A stretch of 64,000 bases of DNA from Euborellia annulipes (lineage: Eukaryota > Arthropoda > Insecta > Dermaptera > Anisolabididae): positions 1 through 64,000 of the forward strand of contig JAKCPI010002905.1 of NCBI GenBank assembly GCA_023213315.1, read 5' to 3'. The notes beneath the pieces were generated by a model. The model was not told where the DNA came from. It did not search any database and saw only the letters and a program-made list of their open reading frames with translations. A program made the translations under genes and the position numbers. Below, piece by piece: positions 1 to 10,340 of this stretch (positions are counted from its first letter, which is position 1; the number at the start of each line of letters is the position of its first letter).

Positions 1-174
1 AATAGGTACCCTCGCCTCGCTTGAATATAAGATCCCTTCCCAACATCTTAACACTTGCATTGCAACAAGAAATATCCCAAATTGGGACAACTTGCTCGCC
101 GAAGGCGAAGGGGTCCAGGGGCGCAGCCCCTGGCTAGGGCGGGAAAGCCCGCCGAAGGCGGGCTTTATGACTAG
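1..174 (+). mobile_element. Helitron-like 3' end (unit 1, truncated by window edge)
   Basis: The block ends with a 10-bp stem (144-153 with 157-166, loop GAA), four bases, then CTAG at 171-174 followed by T. A hairpin a few bases before CTRR and a following T is the classic Helitron 3' terminus. A second hairpin lies just upstream (CCAGGGGC at 115-122 with GCCCCTGG at 126-133). No coding capacity is seen in the part present, so it is probably a non-autonomous copy. Its 5' end lies outside the window. Confidence 0.55.
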
Positions 175-196
175 TACTATTATATAAAAGACAATC

Positions 197-236
<40 letters not shown>
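197..236 (+). repeat. (CTGT)n microsatellite
   Basis: About ten uninterrupted CTGT units near the 5' end of the second Helitron-like unit. The minus-strand element at 24402-24655 carries a related run of GACA units at the corresponding place, so the microsatellite seems to be part of this element family. Confidence 0.9.
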
Positions 237-241
<5 letters not shown>

Positions 242-540
242 AACGCATAGACTCCGAAACTACTGGACCGATTTTCATGGAGTTTTTTTTAATGGGTAGG
301 GAATTTTCCGGGGGTGGTTTTAGGCTATCATTATATCGAATTAGGGGTAGGGAACCCCCCTTTTTGGGGGTTATCAATTACCCCATAGCAAAGCATTGGA
401 AAACAGGATCTAACTCGCTTTATGAAAAATATATTTATCAAATCTTTAAAATGAAAAATAAAAACTCTTCCTCCCCCTAACAATTCGACATTTGAAAAGA
501 TTTTTCCGCTCTGCGCCCCCACCCCCACCCCCCTAAAATT

Positions 541-1310
541 TTATTTTTTTTATTTTTCATTCGATTTTAATAAAATTTAAAATGTTGCTTTCTTAGGGTG
601 TAAATAATTGAAAAATGGTATTTTAGACGTCAGAAAGTTCAATCACCCCCCTGACCCCCCTGAAATTTATTTTTCATTCGATTTTAATAAAATTTAAAAT
701 GACGCTTTCTTAGGGTGTAAATAATTGAAAAATGGTATTTTAGACGTCAGAAAGTTCAATCACCCCCTGACCCCCCTGAAATTTATTTTTCATTCGATTT
801 TAATAAAATTTAAAATGTTGCTTTCTTAGGGTGTAAATAATTGAAAAATGGTATTTTAGACATCAGAAAGTTCAATCACTCCCTGACCACCCCTAAAATT
901 TATTTTTCATTCGATTTTAATAAAATTTAAAATGACGCTTTCTTAGGGTGTAAATAATTGAAAAATGGTATTTTAGACATCAGAAAGTTCAATCACCCCC
1001 CTGACCCCCCTGAAATTTATTTTTCATTCGATTTTAATAAAATTTAAAATGACGCTTTCTTAGGGTGTAAATAATTGAAAAATGGTATTTTAGACGTCAG
1101 AAAGTTCAATCACCCCCTGACCCCCCCTGAAATTTATTTTTCATTCGATTTTAATAAAATTTAAAATGTTGCTTTCTTAGGGTGTAAATAATTGAAAAAT
1201 GGTATTTTAGACCTCAGAAAGTTCAATCACCCCCCTGCCCCCGCCTGAAATTTATTTTTCATTCGTTTTTAATAAAATTTAAAATTACGCTTCCTTAGGG
1301 TGTAAATAAT
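541..1310 (+). repeat. 117-bp tandem repeat, seven copies
   Basis: The landmark TCATTCG recurs at 557, 674, 790, 907, 1024, 1141 and 1259, a period of 116-118 bp. Each unit has an AT-rich half, the phrase TTAGGGTGTAAATAATTG, and a C-rich end with CCCCTGACCCC-like runs. Copies are highly similar and differ mainly in the length of the C runs and in TTGC versus ACGC. Flanks at 423-475 and 1313-1352 resemble each other, suggesting that the array expanded inside a duplicated segment of the Helitron-like unit. Confidence 0.9.
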
Positions 1311-1743
1311 TGAAAAATATATTAATCAAATATTTAAAATAAAAAATAAAAACTCTTTTTCATAATTAATTAAAATACATTTATCTGGACAACTCTTAGT
1401 CATATCCCGAGACGCCGCCCGCCAGGGCCTAGCGGGGTAGGGTTGCCGAAGGCAACCCTACCGCAGCTAGTTCATATATATTATTTTAATTAAGGAAAAC
1501 CTCCGTCCCAGAACCTTGTAAATTTTATTATTTTATCATTTGGAAAATTGGTCCTGGTGGCCAATATTCGCGCCTCCCCTTAGACTAGTACGCGCCTCCC
1601 TAGGGGGGGGCCTCACAGTTTGGAAAACGCTGCTCTATTGTATATAAAATATCCGAATATGAGATTAAAATTTTGAAAAATAGCCATAGTTTATTTCAAG
1701 CAGTCAACATTTAAAACGTAAGTTTCCCTGGTAGGAATACACA

Positions 1744-1990
1744 ATTGGGCCAAGCCTCGGACCAGGCTTGGACCAATCGTGCCGAGCATTGGGCGAGGCT
1801 TGGGGCAAGCCTTGTCTAACCATTGGGCGAGGCTTGGTCCAAGCCTTGGAATGATAACAATGTACCCAGCCTTGAGAATCAAAAAAACCAAGGTTGGCCC
1901 AAGCCTCGAGAATCAAAAAAACCAAGGTTGGCCCAAGCCTTGGAAAACAAAACAATGGATGGTCGATCCAAGCCTCGAGGAAAAAAAAGT
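1744..1990. repeat. Scattered copies of the CCAAGCCT/AGGCTTGG motif
   Basis: Imperfect inverted and direct copies of GGGCCAAGCCTCGG and its complement are interspersed with the phrase GAATCAAAAAAACCAAGG. They are related to the regular array at 2242-2600. Open reading frames here are a by-product of the repeat period. The flanking 1471-1743 and 1991-2241 hold no recognised feature beyond a C-rich block near 1570-1615. Confidence 0.7.
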
Positions 1991-2241
1991 TGTTTCTCGA
2001 GAGATTTGAACTCGGGCTTTTTAGTTTTGTTTGTCATTTGTCAATGCCTTTACGCTCTCGTACACAGTTGTTATATTGATATGACTCTCTTTTAAGCTAT
2101 TTGATTTGCCTTTTATTTTAGCTAAATAAACTTTATCAAACAATCACCAGATTTAAAATATATTTTTCTGTTTTTTTCAATTAATAGTACTTGATTTAAT
2201 TTAATTTTTTTTTTTTTTTTAATTATATGATGGGTCAATTA

Positions 2242-2600
2242 ACCATTGGGCCAAGCCTCGGACCAGGCTTGGCCCAATGGTCACTACCCAAGGCTCGGTT
2301 TAATAATTAAATATCATTGGGCCAAGCCTCGGACCAGGCTTGGCCCAATGGTCACTACCCAAGGCTCGGTTTAATAATAAAATACCATTGGGCCAAGCCT
2401 TGGTCCAGGCTTGGTCCTTTCGTCTTCCCAAGGCTCGGTTTAATAATATAATACCATTGGGCCAAGCCTCGGTCCAGGCTTGGTTCATTCGTCTTCCCAA
2501 GGCTCGGTTTAATTATATAATACCATTGGGCCAAGCCTCGGACCAGGCTTGGCCCAATGGTCACTACTCAAGGCTTGGCAAATGACAACTGGCCCAAGGT
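2242..2600 (+). repeat. ~70-bp tandem repeat carrying a 38-bp palindrome
   Basis: CATTGGG recurs at 2244, 2315, 2386, 2455 and 2524 (periods 69-71). Units contain two 16-base arms (CCATTGGGCCAAGCCT and its exact complement) separated by six bases, for example 2243-2280, followed by AAGGCTCGGTTTAAT. Some units have a diverged second arm. This is a short satellite-like array; the reading frames through it are artefacts. Confidence 0.85.
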
Positions 2601-2650
2601 TCGGCCAATTGTCAGCATTGGCAATTCCTACCAGGGTTGGAACTAAATAT

Positions 2651-3269
2651 TAGGGCTGGACGGTAAACCGGTTTACCGGTAAAAATTTTTTACCGAAAAC
2701 GCGGTAACGAACCTCTAATTCGATAAAAACCGGTTTTTTTTCGAAAGTCGGTAAAAACCTATTTTTTTCGGGCGGTAAAAAATTTTGGTTCGGCGAGAAA
2801 AAAAATGTTCCGCGGCGGCAAACCAAATTGTGGTTCCGCGGCGGCAAAAAATTGACGTCTCTAAAAAAAGGTAAAATATTTTTCCGGCCGGGGAAAAATT
2901 TTGGTCCGCGGAGAAAAAAAAATGTTTCGGCAAAAAATTGGCTCTCTAAAAAAAAGGTAAAATATTTTTCCGGCCGGGAAAAAAATTTTGGTTCCGCGGG
3001 GGAAAAAATGAAAAAAAAATGTTTCGGCAAAAAATTGGCTCTCTAAAAAAAGGTAAAATATTTTTCCGGATGGGGAAAAATTTTGGTTCTGCGGGGGAAA
3101 AAAAATGTTTCGGCAAAAAATTGGCTCTCTAAAAAAAAAGGTAAAATATTTTTTTCGGCCTGGGAAAAATTTTCCGCGGGTGGTAAAAATTTTTTACCGA
3201 CTTTCGAGAAAAACCGGTTTTTTTTCATTATCGAGGTCGGTAATGAAAATCCATTACCGTCCAGCCCTA
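2651..3269. mobile_element. hAT-type miniature element with exact 8-bp target duplication
   Basis: The ends are TAGGGCTGGACGGTAA (2651) and TTACCGTCCAGCCCTA (ending 3269), perfect inverted repeats. They are flanked by CTAAATAT at 2643-2650 and again at 3270-3277, an exact 8-bp duplication as expected for hAT transposition. Subterminal sequences (GGTAAAAATTTTTTACCG, AAACCGGTTTTTTTT) are also inverted. The interior holds about four tandem units of 86-97 bp marked by GGCTCTCTAAAAA. No transposase is encoded; frames across it are not genes. Confidence 0.9.
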
Positions 3270-3277
3270 CTAAATAT

Positions 3278-4020
3278 ATCTCGGTTATGTGCGACAAGTC
3301 ACAGCAGATTTTATTTGTGACAAGATCTAATAAGTATAAATTTAAAAAAAAAATTTTCATTTTGAAAAAATAATTGTTTTCTTTTTTAATATGTATAATT
3401 AATAATAAATACAATAACTCCGCTATTCGCCCTGGCAAAGATCCCTTCTATGAAATCCAATATATAAAATTGGATTTAAATTGATAGATGAAAAAAAAAT
3501 AAATATGGCTGTTTATGTGTTCTCTCTATCTATCCTATTCGTTGGCCTTCCCCCATCCCTCTTTTTCTTTTTATGCCAAAAATTTATCTTTCCAAACAAT
3601 TTTTCTTGTTAGCTCCTGAGGGGGGATCCATTTTCTAAATGGATTCAATTTAATCAAAATTGTTAAGAAATGAATTGTTTAATATTAATGCTTTTGAATT
3701 TATACGTTAAGTCTTTTGACTTTTCTCTCTTTTTTTACTTTTTTTATTTTAAATTAAATTAATTTCTCATTCTGTTTATTCTTTACTTTAATTTGTATTC
3801 CAATATATAGTCACAGTGAGTTTCAAAAACAAAATTCCATTCTAGCGTTTTATTTCTAAAATAAAATTCAACTGGGAATTTTTTATTATTATTTAAACAA
3901 GCATATTATGGTGTGACGAACCGGCTTGCTTAATTTTCCGATCGTCTTAAAAGTGTCGACCCCGCAATGGAATAAAAACATTTAGTAAAAAAAAAATTAT
4001 AAATTCAACAGATATGCGAG
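3278..4020. other. Unassigned AT-rich stretch
   Basis: No gene or known repeat is recognised. A short hairpin (AAATCCAATATATAAAATTGGATTT near 3450-3475, given as arms AAATCCAAT/ATTGGATTT) is the only structure noted. Confidence 0.5.
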
Positions 4021-4204
4021 TATGTTTTATTTATTGGTAGGTCAAACGCCCCATGGCCCCCTGAAATCGAACCCAGGATCTCCAGCCTCTTCGGGGCTAC
4101 CCTTTGCACCAGGCCACCGGAGCAACACCAGGGTAGCCCCGGAAAGGCTGGAGACCATGGCTTCCGGGTGCATGAAGCGTTGGCCCACCAATAAATAAAA
4201 CATA
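4021..4204 (-). mobile_element. Foldback element with tRNA-like loop (copy 1)
   Basis: The outer arms are TGTTTTATTTATTGGT (4023-4038) and its complement (4187-4202). A second pair of arms continues inside (CCAGCCTCTTCGGGGCTACC against GGTAGCCCCGGAAAGGCTGG). On the minus strand the interior reads like a tRNA gene: an A-box-like TGGTGCAAAGGGT (4099-4111) and a B-box-like GGGTTCGATTTC (4063-4074). It could be a palindromic tRNA-derived SINE or a foldback that captured one. Two similar arrangements occur at 46909 and 63499. Confidence 0.6.
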
Positions 4205-4310
4205 ATAACATAAATTTATATTTTATAATTTTTTACTAAATGTAATAAGAGAGAATCTTTATTAATAAAAAGGGAAGCTCCCTGTCCCAAGAAAAATTGA
4301 GAAAATATGG

Positions 4311-4388
4311 GGCTTTCCATGCCCCCCGGATGATAGCAGGTCCCATGCCCCCCCCCCCTCCAGTCAAATTCTCTAGTTACGCCCATGG
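4311..4388 (-). mobile_element. End of a hAT-like element (CCATGGGCGTAACTAG family)
   Basis: Read on the minus strand, it begins CCATGGGCGTAACTAGAGAA and continues into a G-rich stretch. This matches the element end at 15172 (CATGGGCGTAACTAGGGAA) and resembles 28671. The opposite end was not found, so it is probably truncated. Confidence 0.5.
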
Positions 4389-4887
4389 TGAAAACGGTGG
4401 AGAAATGCGCTTAGAGAAAAAATTTACAATTTAATAATAGTGAAATAGATTTTTTTTATTTTTAACCAAAAATATTAATTGAATTTATTTGAAGGGGTGA
4501 TTTAGACTCTCAACCCCCTGACTACACGACTTCATCTTAGAGGTACATTTAAAAAAAAAATGTGTATATTTAAAGAGAGAGAAGAAATAAAATTTTAATT
4601 CATTTCCCAAATGAGATATGTAAATAAAAAATACCTTTAATAATACGACCGATCGGGGAGTTGTGAGCAGAAGGGGTTGATTTCTTATTCGCACAAATAT
4701 TAAAAACACTTTCGCGAGTGAAAAGTACGCACAAGCACCGATTCATGTCTCGTCTCGAAAGCAACTACTTGCTTTGCTTTGTGCTCTGAGCTCCCAAAAA
4801 AAAAAAAAAAAGATTATTAAAACAGTTCTCTTTTTCAAAAATACTTTTTATCTTCAACCTAAATGTGTTTTGTTCAATTCATTTATT

Positions 4888-5085
4888 AATTTGGAATTAA
4901 AATGACTTGTAAAAGATTTGTTATATTTATCAACCCCTAAGACTCACCCTTTATTGAATAAATTACTTCCAATCGTTATTTATTGTATTTATTTATTTAT
5001 TAGTGTTAATATAGAATTAAAATAATTTTTAAAATACATATTTTATTTACAACCCCTAAAAATCACCCTCTATTAAATAAACAGT
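4888..5085 (+). repeat. Diverged ~118-bp tandem duplication
   Basis: GGAATTAAAATGACTTGTAAAA...CAACCCCTAA...CTCACCC (4892-4955) is repeated as AGAATTAAAATAATTTTTAAA...CAACCCCTAA...ATCACCC (5012-5070). The copies are clearly related but diverged, so this is an old local duplication. Confidence 0.6.
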
Positions 5086-5225
5086 TCTGTTGGTTTCTTA
5101 AATTTATTTATTTATTAGGCCTATATAAGCTTAACTATTTTAGATATAAAATAATTTATTTTTTATTTCTTTTTGTTTTAGACACTCTTAAAAATTTTAA
5201 AATACAACTCATAGGTTCGCATTCA

Positions 5226-5330
5226 GTCCCATGAGAAAAATTTATTTCAATTGAATTGGATACCAAACAAAATAAATAGGACGGGGTCTAAATAGCCTCA
5301 GATGCCGAAAAAACCGTAAACAAAATTAAA
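5226..5330 (+). mobile_element. SINE family A, 3' part
   Basis: The sequence runs from TTTATTTCAATTGAATTGG through ACGGGGTCTAAATAGCCTC and AGATGCCGAAAAA to an A-rich tail. This is the shared tail of SINE family A, seen in full with a tRNA-like head at 52154 and on the minus strand at 10482. The head is missing here. Confidence 0.75.
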
Positions 5331-6525
5331 AAAAAATAAAACTTGGTAACCATTATAACTCACCCTTAGCCCAAAGGTTATAATTAATAAGGGCAGCACC
5401 TAATATGATTTTTATTGAATAATTTAAAGTTAAAACTACTGGATTATTGTTTAGTAATTTCGAATTAATTTTCTTGCACCTCTAGATTTATTTTTTTTTT
5501 TATCCACACTCTAAAAATCTATTCTCTCGTAAACAAAATACCTTTAGAAGTGGCATATAATAATTATTTGGTTTAGAGTTTCTTATTTATTATATAACTG
5601 TTATAATTAGAATATTTTACTTTTTATAAAACAAAAAATACAATGACTATGAAATGCTTTTCATTTAGTTTTATAAAAGTTTATCTTATTATATTTTTAC
5701 CTTTAATTCCGTATTTAATTAGAAATTATTTTTGTTTATACTTTATTTAATTGATATTTTTAATGTATAAACTCGGTCAATATATAGAATTTATTAATAC
5801 ATATTTATTTATTTTTTCAAACAATATTTAACTTATTTGTAAAAAATATTTTAGCAAATAACTTAGTTAGTTGGTAATAAAAGTTTGTATATACACACAG
5901 GGTGGGAGTTAATTAATGAATGTTTGGTTGTTCAAGTTAGAAGTCCCTAATTAGTCCTGTAGACAGAGTAAATTTTTAACAAGTATATGTGTATATGTAC
6001 TGTTTATACATATATATAGGAAAGGAGAGAGAGAGAGGGGACAATATTTTTGAAAAGCATTGTATAGTAAGCATTCATTGTGTGTGAGAGATGGCAGGGG
6101 GCTAATCCTGCTCATTATAACAAGGAGGCACTTGTAGGGGGTTGAGGGTGAGGGGCATTAATTACCCTTGATGCATGTCGGGGGGGGCTCTTCCGACGGG
6201 GGCAAAAGTTTACCAGTTAATTAGAGGAGTCTTGGGTTCAGCCCCCGGGGGGGACACGTGCTGGGAGAGGGGCACAGCCAGGGGTCGAGGATTCAATCTC
6301 GCTACTTGTTCTATCTAATGAACCCAGCTAAGTATTATTCTTTCTTTTCAGACTTTCTCTTATTAAATATCTAATTCAATCTTTCGTTTCTCAAACTAGA
6401 ACAAAAAGATATTTCTCCTTACAAGGTGTTAGACATCGATTTTTGGCTTACATATTAAATAATATTTATTTATAAATGTCAGATTCTGAGATATAATGAT
6501 ATTTAATGGCTGCTATACAATATAA
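5331..6525. other. AT-rich stretch with a G-rich block near 6090-6300
   Basis: Most is low-complexity AT-rich sequence without a recognised repeat. From about 6090 it turns G-rich, with GGGCATTAATTACCC (a near palindrome) and a B-box-like GGATTCAATCTCG near 6288. No reading frame or splice signal supports a gene. Confidence 0.4.
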
Positions 6526-7068
6526 AGATGTGGAAGAGCAGGCAGCCAAAAATAAAACACTCGATTTTCTGTGAATTTCGGACAAAATTTATTCACCTAC
6601 TCTCAGTGAACATTGTAACTCGAACTATGAAAATAGCAAATTTAATATTATAAAAACTTTTAAACTCATTTATCATCATATTATTTAATTAAATAAAATA
6701 CATAGTAAAATTAAATACCAACTATATATTATAGAGACTTAACCATAGGCGTAGCCAGGGGGGGGGGGGTTTAGGGGGTTCAAACCCCCCCCCCCCCATG
6801 GGACCCAAGTCATGACTAGATATTTAAGCTCTATAATATAAATTATATTTCATATAGGGTAAGAGAAAGTAAAATATAATAATTTACTCTAGCTAAAATC
6901 TTTCCCCCCATCAAAAATGTCTGGCTACGACTATGGACTTAACTCTCCCTGAATAGAATTGTTCACTGAGGATGGGCGAATGCATGTTTTCAAAAAACGT
7001 CTGAACATTCATAGAGAACCGAGTGTTTTTATTTTTTTATTTTGGGCTGCCTGCACTTCCACATCCTT
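6526..7068. mobile_element. Long foldback/TIR element interrupted by a hAT insertion
   Basis: About 90 bases at 6526-6615 (GATGTGGAAGAGCAGGCAGC ... CTCAGTGAACATTG) return as an imperfect reverse complement at 6958-7068 (CACTGAGGATGGGCG ... GGGCTGCCTGCACTTCCACATC). Conserved landmarks in both arms are GCAGGCAGCC, AACACTCG and TCAGTGAACA. The spacer contains the complete hAT miniature element at 6744-6935, which therefore inserted later. Confidence 0.65.
6744..6935. mobile_element. hAT-type miniature element with 8-bp target duplication
   Basis: The ends CATAGGCGTAGCCAGG and CTGGCTACGACTATG are inverted. GACTTAAC occurs on both sides (6736-6743 and 6936-6943), an exact 8-bp duplication. Opposed poly-G and poly-C runs (6751-6763, 6785-6797) form a strong internal hairpin. 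It also contains GGGTAAGAGAAAGTA (6858-6872), the terminal motif of the hairpin-ended repeat family described at 22673. Confidence 0.85.
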
Positions 7069-8409
7069 CCATAGATTCAGAGATATACAAGATTAGGAAA
7101 CGCTCCTAGAGAAGTTTAGGTCCCCCCAGAGTTTTTGTGACCCGGTTCCCTTAATATATTTAAATTAAATATAAATAGGTATAAGTAGGGTGAAATTCAT
7201 ATACGATTTAAATTCACTTTTTATACGGTTTCTCCTCAAAAGTGAGATTGTGTAGGTTAATTATTTTTTTTAAATTACAATCTTAAGGAAAAATCTAAAT
7301 CAAAATACGGAAGGGGAGAGTGAAGCCCCTTGAGCATTCCCATTTTGTTATCGATAAAATTGGATAAAAATTAAAGTAACGACACTCTAGTCAGATATTT
7401 GTTGGCGGCTCTATAATTTATTTTGTACCTCTATTTAATCCCTTTAATACAATTTGTTCATTTTAAAAATATTTTCATTATTTTCCTGTAAAACTATTTT
7501 TTAAATCATTAATATCACATTGTTCCAAAATAATTATCAAAACAAAAGGTGGATCTACTTATTCAATAAATATTGGTAAAATAATCAAAATATTAGTAAA
7601 ATTATTCTATGGGTGTTCAAGCTATTGTTAGTGTTAAAATTTTACAAATAATGCCTATCATTAAAGTATAGCCTGTTTTTTTTTTACATGTATTTTTGGG
7701 GATTAAATTTATTTTATTTATTTCATTATCCTTATAAAGAATATTCCATGTGTGCAATTAGGATATTTAGATGTCATTTTTATTGTAAAAGAATTAGTAT
7801 TAAATAGAAAAAATAAGTTTTCCCCATAAAGACACCTTAGTTTCGACTTATTTATTCAAATTCAAACTCAAGGCTCTAATGGAAACATTTTATATATCAC
7901 TAAAACTAATTTCAAATGATTTTGAAAAAACACTAGGTGATTTGTTTCAGTATTTATTTTATTTTGAGACCCCAATGTCGCATAAAAAAAATAAAAAACT
8001 TGAAACAAATCAGTTGTTTCAATATTCGTTTTAGTGATTACAAAAGAAATAATTTAAAATATATTAAGGGTAGTTATTCTCATCCATCATTTACAAATCG
8101 TATAAAATTTCCTTAATTATAATTCTATCCTGATTTGATATACAAAATTCTACAGACTAATTTATTTATGATTCGTTTATTTGTTGTTGACGAATAATCG
8201 ACTTTTAATTAGAAAGTTGTGTGTTTGAATTCCACTTTGACATTGATTCATTAATCCATTTCATTTCACCCCTCGTCTCAGAGAAACCTAATAAATAAAT
8301 AAATAAGCTAAAGTCAAATGATGAAAAAAATATAAGATAAGAGAAAGTAAAAAGAAGAGAAATAATATTTTTATAAGAACATCAACTCTTGCACTCCCAC
8401 ATATTTTTT
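7069..8409. other. AT-rich stretch without recognised features
   Basis: No gene and no clear repeat is seen. A weak hairpin pairs TTGTTTCAGTATTTATTTTA (about 7941) with a partly complementary ATAAAAAACTTGAAACAA near 7990-8008. A B-box-like GTTTGAATTCC near 8222 could be a SINE relic. Confidence 0.4.
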
Positions 8410-8462
8410 TACTTTTTCTACCTATATATGTATATAGAGAAAGTAATGAATTCATGTCAAAA
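8410..8462 (+). mobile_element. Fragment of hairpin-ended repeat family T (5' end)
   Basis: TACTTTTTCTACC, an AT-rich loop, AGAGAAAGTA, then ATTCATGTCAAAAA. This equals the first ~55 bases of the longer copies at 22673 and 30776. Confidence 0.6.
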
Positions 8463-8534
8463 AGCCCTTAGGACAGTGGAAAGTCTCTAGGCTAGGTGCC
8501 ATGGGTTCGCTTCCCATCCAAAGCGACAAAAAAA
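8463..8534 (+). mobile_element. tRNA-like SINE head
   Basis: An A-box-like GGACAGTGGAAAGTC near 8471 and a B-box-like GGGTTCGCTTCCC (8503-8515) are spaced as in a tRNA-derived polymerase III promoter. It follows directly on the family T fragment. No SINE tail of the usual type follows. Confidence 0.5.
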
Positions 8535-9040
8535 ATTGTAATACAATATTTAATCAATTTACGAGTGAGGCTAATTATTTTTTTTTTTCAGATAATTATA
8601 AAAAAGTTAATAAGATTTAACAGACTAGGCGATGTTAAGTTGATTTCTTAACACCTTTACAAGGCCTAGTGTCAAATTTCTTTTGAGTCTTATATTTAGA
8701 ATTTATTTTTGTGACTTAGATCTTTATCATTCTCACCACTTCAATTATTACATCGCCCTTGCTATGTATTTTTTTTTTTTTATGATAATGATTATTTAAT
8801 TACTGGATAATTTGATTTTTAATCCTTTGAAGAATTTTTTTTTTTATTTTTTGAATATAATTCATTCTGATAATTTTAAAAGGCTGTCATGAATTTTATA
8901 ATTATAGGATATTAATTTCGTGTGAAATGATCACTTAGAGTGATACATTAATAATTAATTTCCCTTAACAAAGTTGAGAGCGCAAAACGCGTGATTTGAG
9001 ACATTGACAATTTTCTTTCTATTCGAGGCTCTGACTAACT

Positions 9041-9245
9041 GACCTCTCATGGCTAGTGACCATTTGCCCTCTCAGCACCCTTCACAGGCCCTTTGGCCCC
9101 ATTTGCATATCGGGGGCATCGATAACGTCCCTATCACGCAAAGTCGTGCCCCCCTCCCCTCTCTCTCCCTTTTTCGCTCTCCTCCGCCATTTCCGCGATC
9201 AAATGCACAATCACACAACCAACTTCAACTTGGTTGTTGTTTAAG
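9041..9245. other. Candidate conserved non-coding block
   Basis: This higher-complexity, C-rich island in AT-rich surroundings contains ATTTGCATA (POU/octamer-like), ATCGATAA and TTTCCGCG. Two overlapping frames are open for 62 and 78 codons, but they have proline/serine-rich low-complexity translations and no splice context. I read it as non-coding, possibly regulatory. Confidence 0.3.
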
Positions 9246-9608
9246 AGAAAAAAATTCATTACCTATGAAAAATTATACCGTTTAATTCTGAACATACGGA
9301 TGAATAATATTTTAAATGAATATCTTAACATGATTTCATTAAGTGAAAAAAAAAAAAAAATTGTTTATGAAGTGCTCAAATTTTAGATAAAAGATCAAAG
9401 AGTTTTATTAATGATGGGGTTCAATATCATTATTTTAAAACTAAAATTTTCGAATTTTTGACATAAGGGCACCGATCCTTCTCAGCAGTCATTTCAGTCC
9501 GAGTATTAGCTTATCGTCAGACCTTAGAAGAAAGTCCTCATTGAGGTGGCAGGTTAATGAAAGCAGATCCAATTCTACTTGTTATATTATAGGCAACCTC
9601 TCTTGCTT

Positions 9609-9862
9609 AACTGAAAAGGTACATCAGTAAAGTACTAGTACTTTTTGGCCGATTTTGTTCAAAAGCTTCGTGTTACGTCCCAGGAAGTTATCTAATTTAA
9701 ATATAAAATTTCAACCTCGTAGCTTTTTTGGCTCTTGAGATATTTTATTCACTGACAGACACACACAAGGCAAACCATGTTGCGAAAATCACTTTTTTGG
9801 ATTTAAGGGACCTCAAAAGTTTATCCATCAAAATCTCGACATCGAATTTTTGACATGAATCT
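9609..9862 (-). mobile_element. Family T fragment (minus orientation)
   Basis: It contains the family palindrome AAAGTACTAGTACTTT (9629-9644), the phrase TTTCAACCTCGTAGC, GACAGACACACACAA, and ends in AAAATCTCGACATCGAA/TTTTTGACATGAAT. Both terminal hairpins are missing. The adjoining 9246-9608 has no recognised feature. Confidence 0.7.
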
Positions 9863-10066
9863 AATTCTATCCAATAAAACTTTAAAATTTGGGAATGGTC
9901 TGGGCTGTTTATTAGTATTGATTTGAATCTGAAATTAAACCATTATTCCCATCCTTGAGGGCACCACTGCCACTGCCCACTGTATAGATTTCTCAATAAT
10001 GATTAAGCTACAGTCAAGATCGAGGGGGTATGAAAAAGCGTAGCAACAGCCACCAGTGAAGCAATG

Positions 10067-10340
10067 TACCATCTATTGCAATAGTATTGAGACAAAAACC
10101 CGGTAGTTAGGCAGCCCAAATGGCGCACGTTCATTAAACTTTTCTTCTTATTAAAACATTTAAATAATTTTTATTTCGATAGCCTATCTATTTAAAAAGA
10201 TAAAATTAATTAATGTTATTTTTTTGCTAAAAAGGGTCGTTCGGCCTATTGTCTGCTTTGGAAAAGATATTTCTCACACAGACAAGCTGCCATTTGGGTT
10301 GTCTAGCTACCGGGCTTTAGTCTCAATACCATTGTAATAG
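10067..10340. mobile_element. Miniature element with ~50-bp terminal inverted repeats
   Basis: The left end (TACCATCTATTGCAATAGTA, then TTGAGAC, ACCCGGTAGTTAGGCAGCCC) is mirrored at the right end (GGGTTGTCTAGCTACCGGGC ... CAATACCATTGTAATAG). A solo end of the same family lies at 48860-48975. No coding capacity. A clear target duplication is not visible. Confidence 0.75.

Larger units (their letters stand above)
175..1470 (+). mobile_element. Non-autonomous Helitron-like unit 2 with internal satellite
   Basis: It starts directly after the CTAG of the previous unit and ends in its own 12-bp hairpin (GGTAGGGTTGCC at 1436-1447, loop GAA, GGCAACCCTACC at 1451-1462), then GCAG, CTAG (1467-1470) and T. 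The 5' part carries a CTGT microsatellite, and the middle is a 117-bp tandem array. No Rep/helicase reading frame exists. The 5' terminus does not show a textbook TC, so the left boundary is inferred from adjacency. Confidence 0.55.

Noticed and set aside
1691..2585. Several 60-90 codon frames with repeated Pro/Ser/Gly words
   Set aside because: They arise from the AGGCTTGG/CCAAGCCT palindromic repeats, whose period keeps frames open on both strands.
2650..3438. Overlapping 72-131 codon frames on both strands
   Set aside because: They lie within the hAT miniature element and its internal tandem units; translations are Phe/Lys-rich repeats created by poly-A/T runs.
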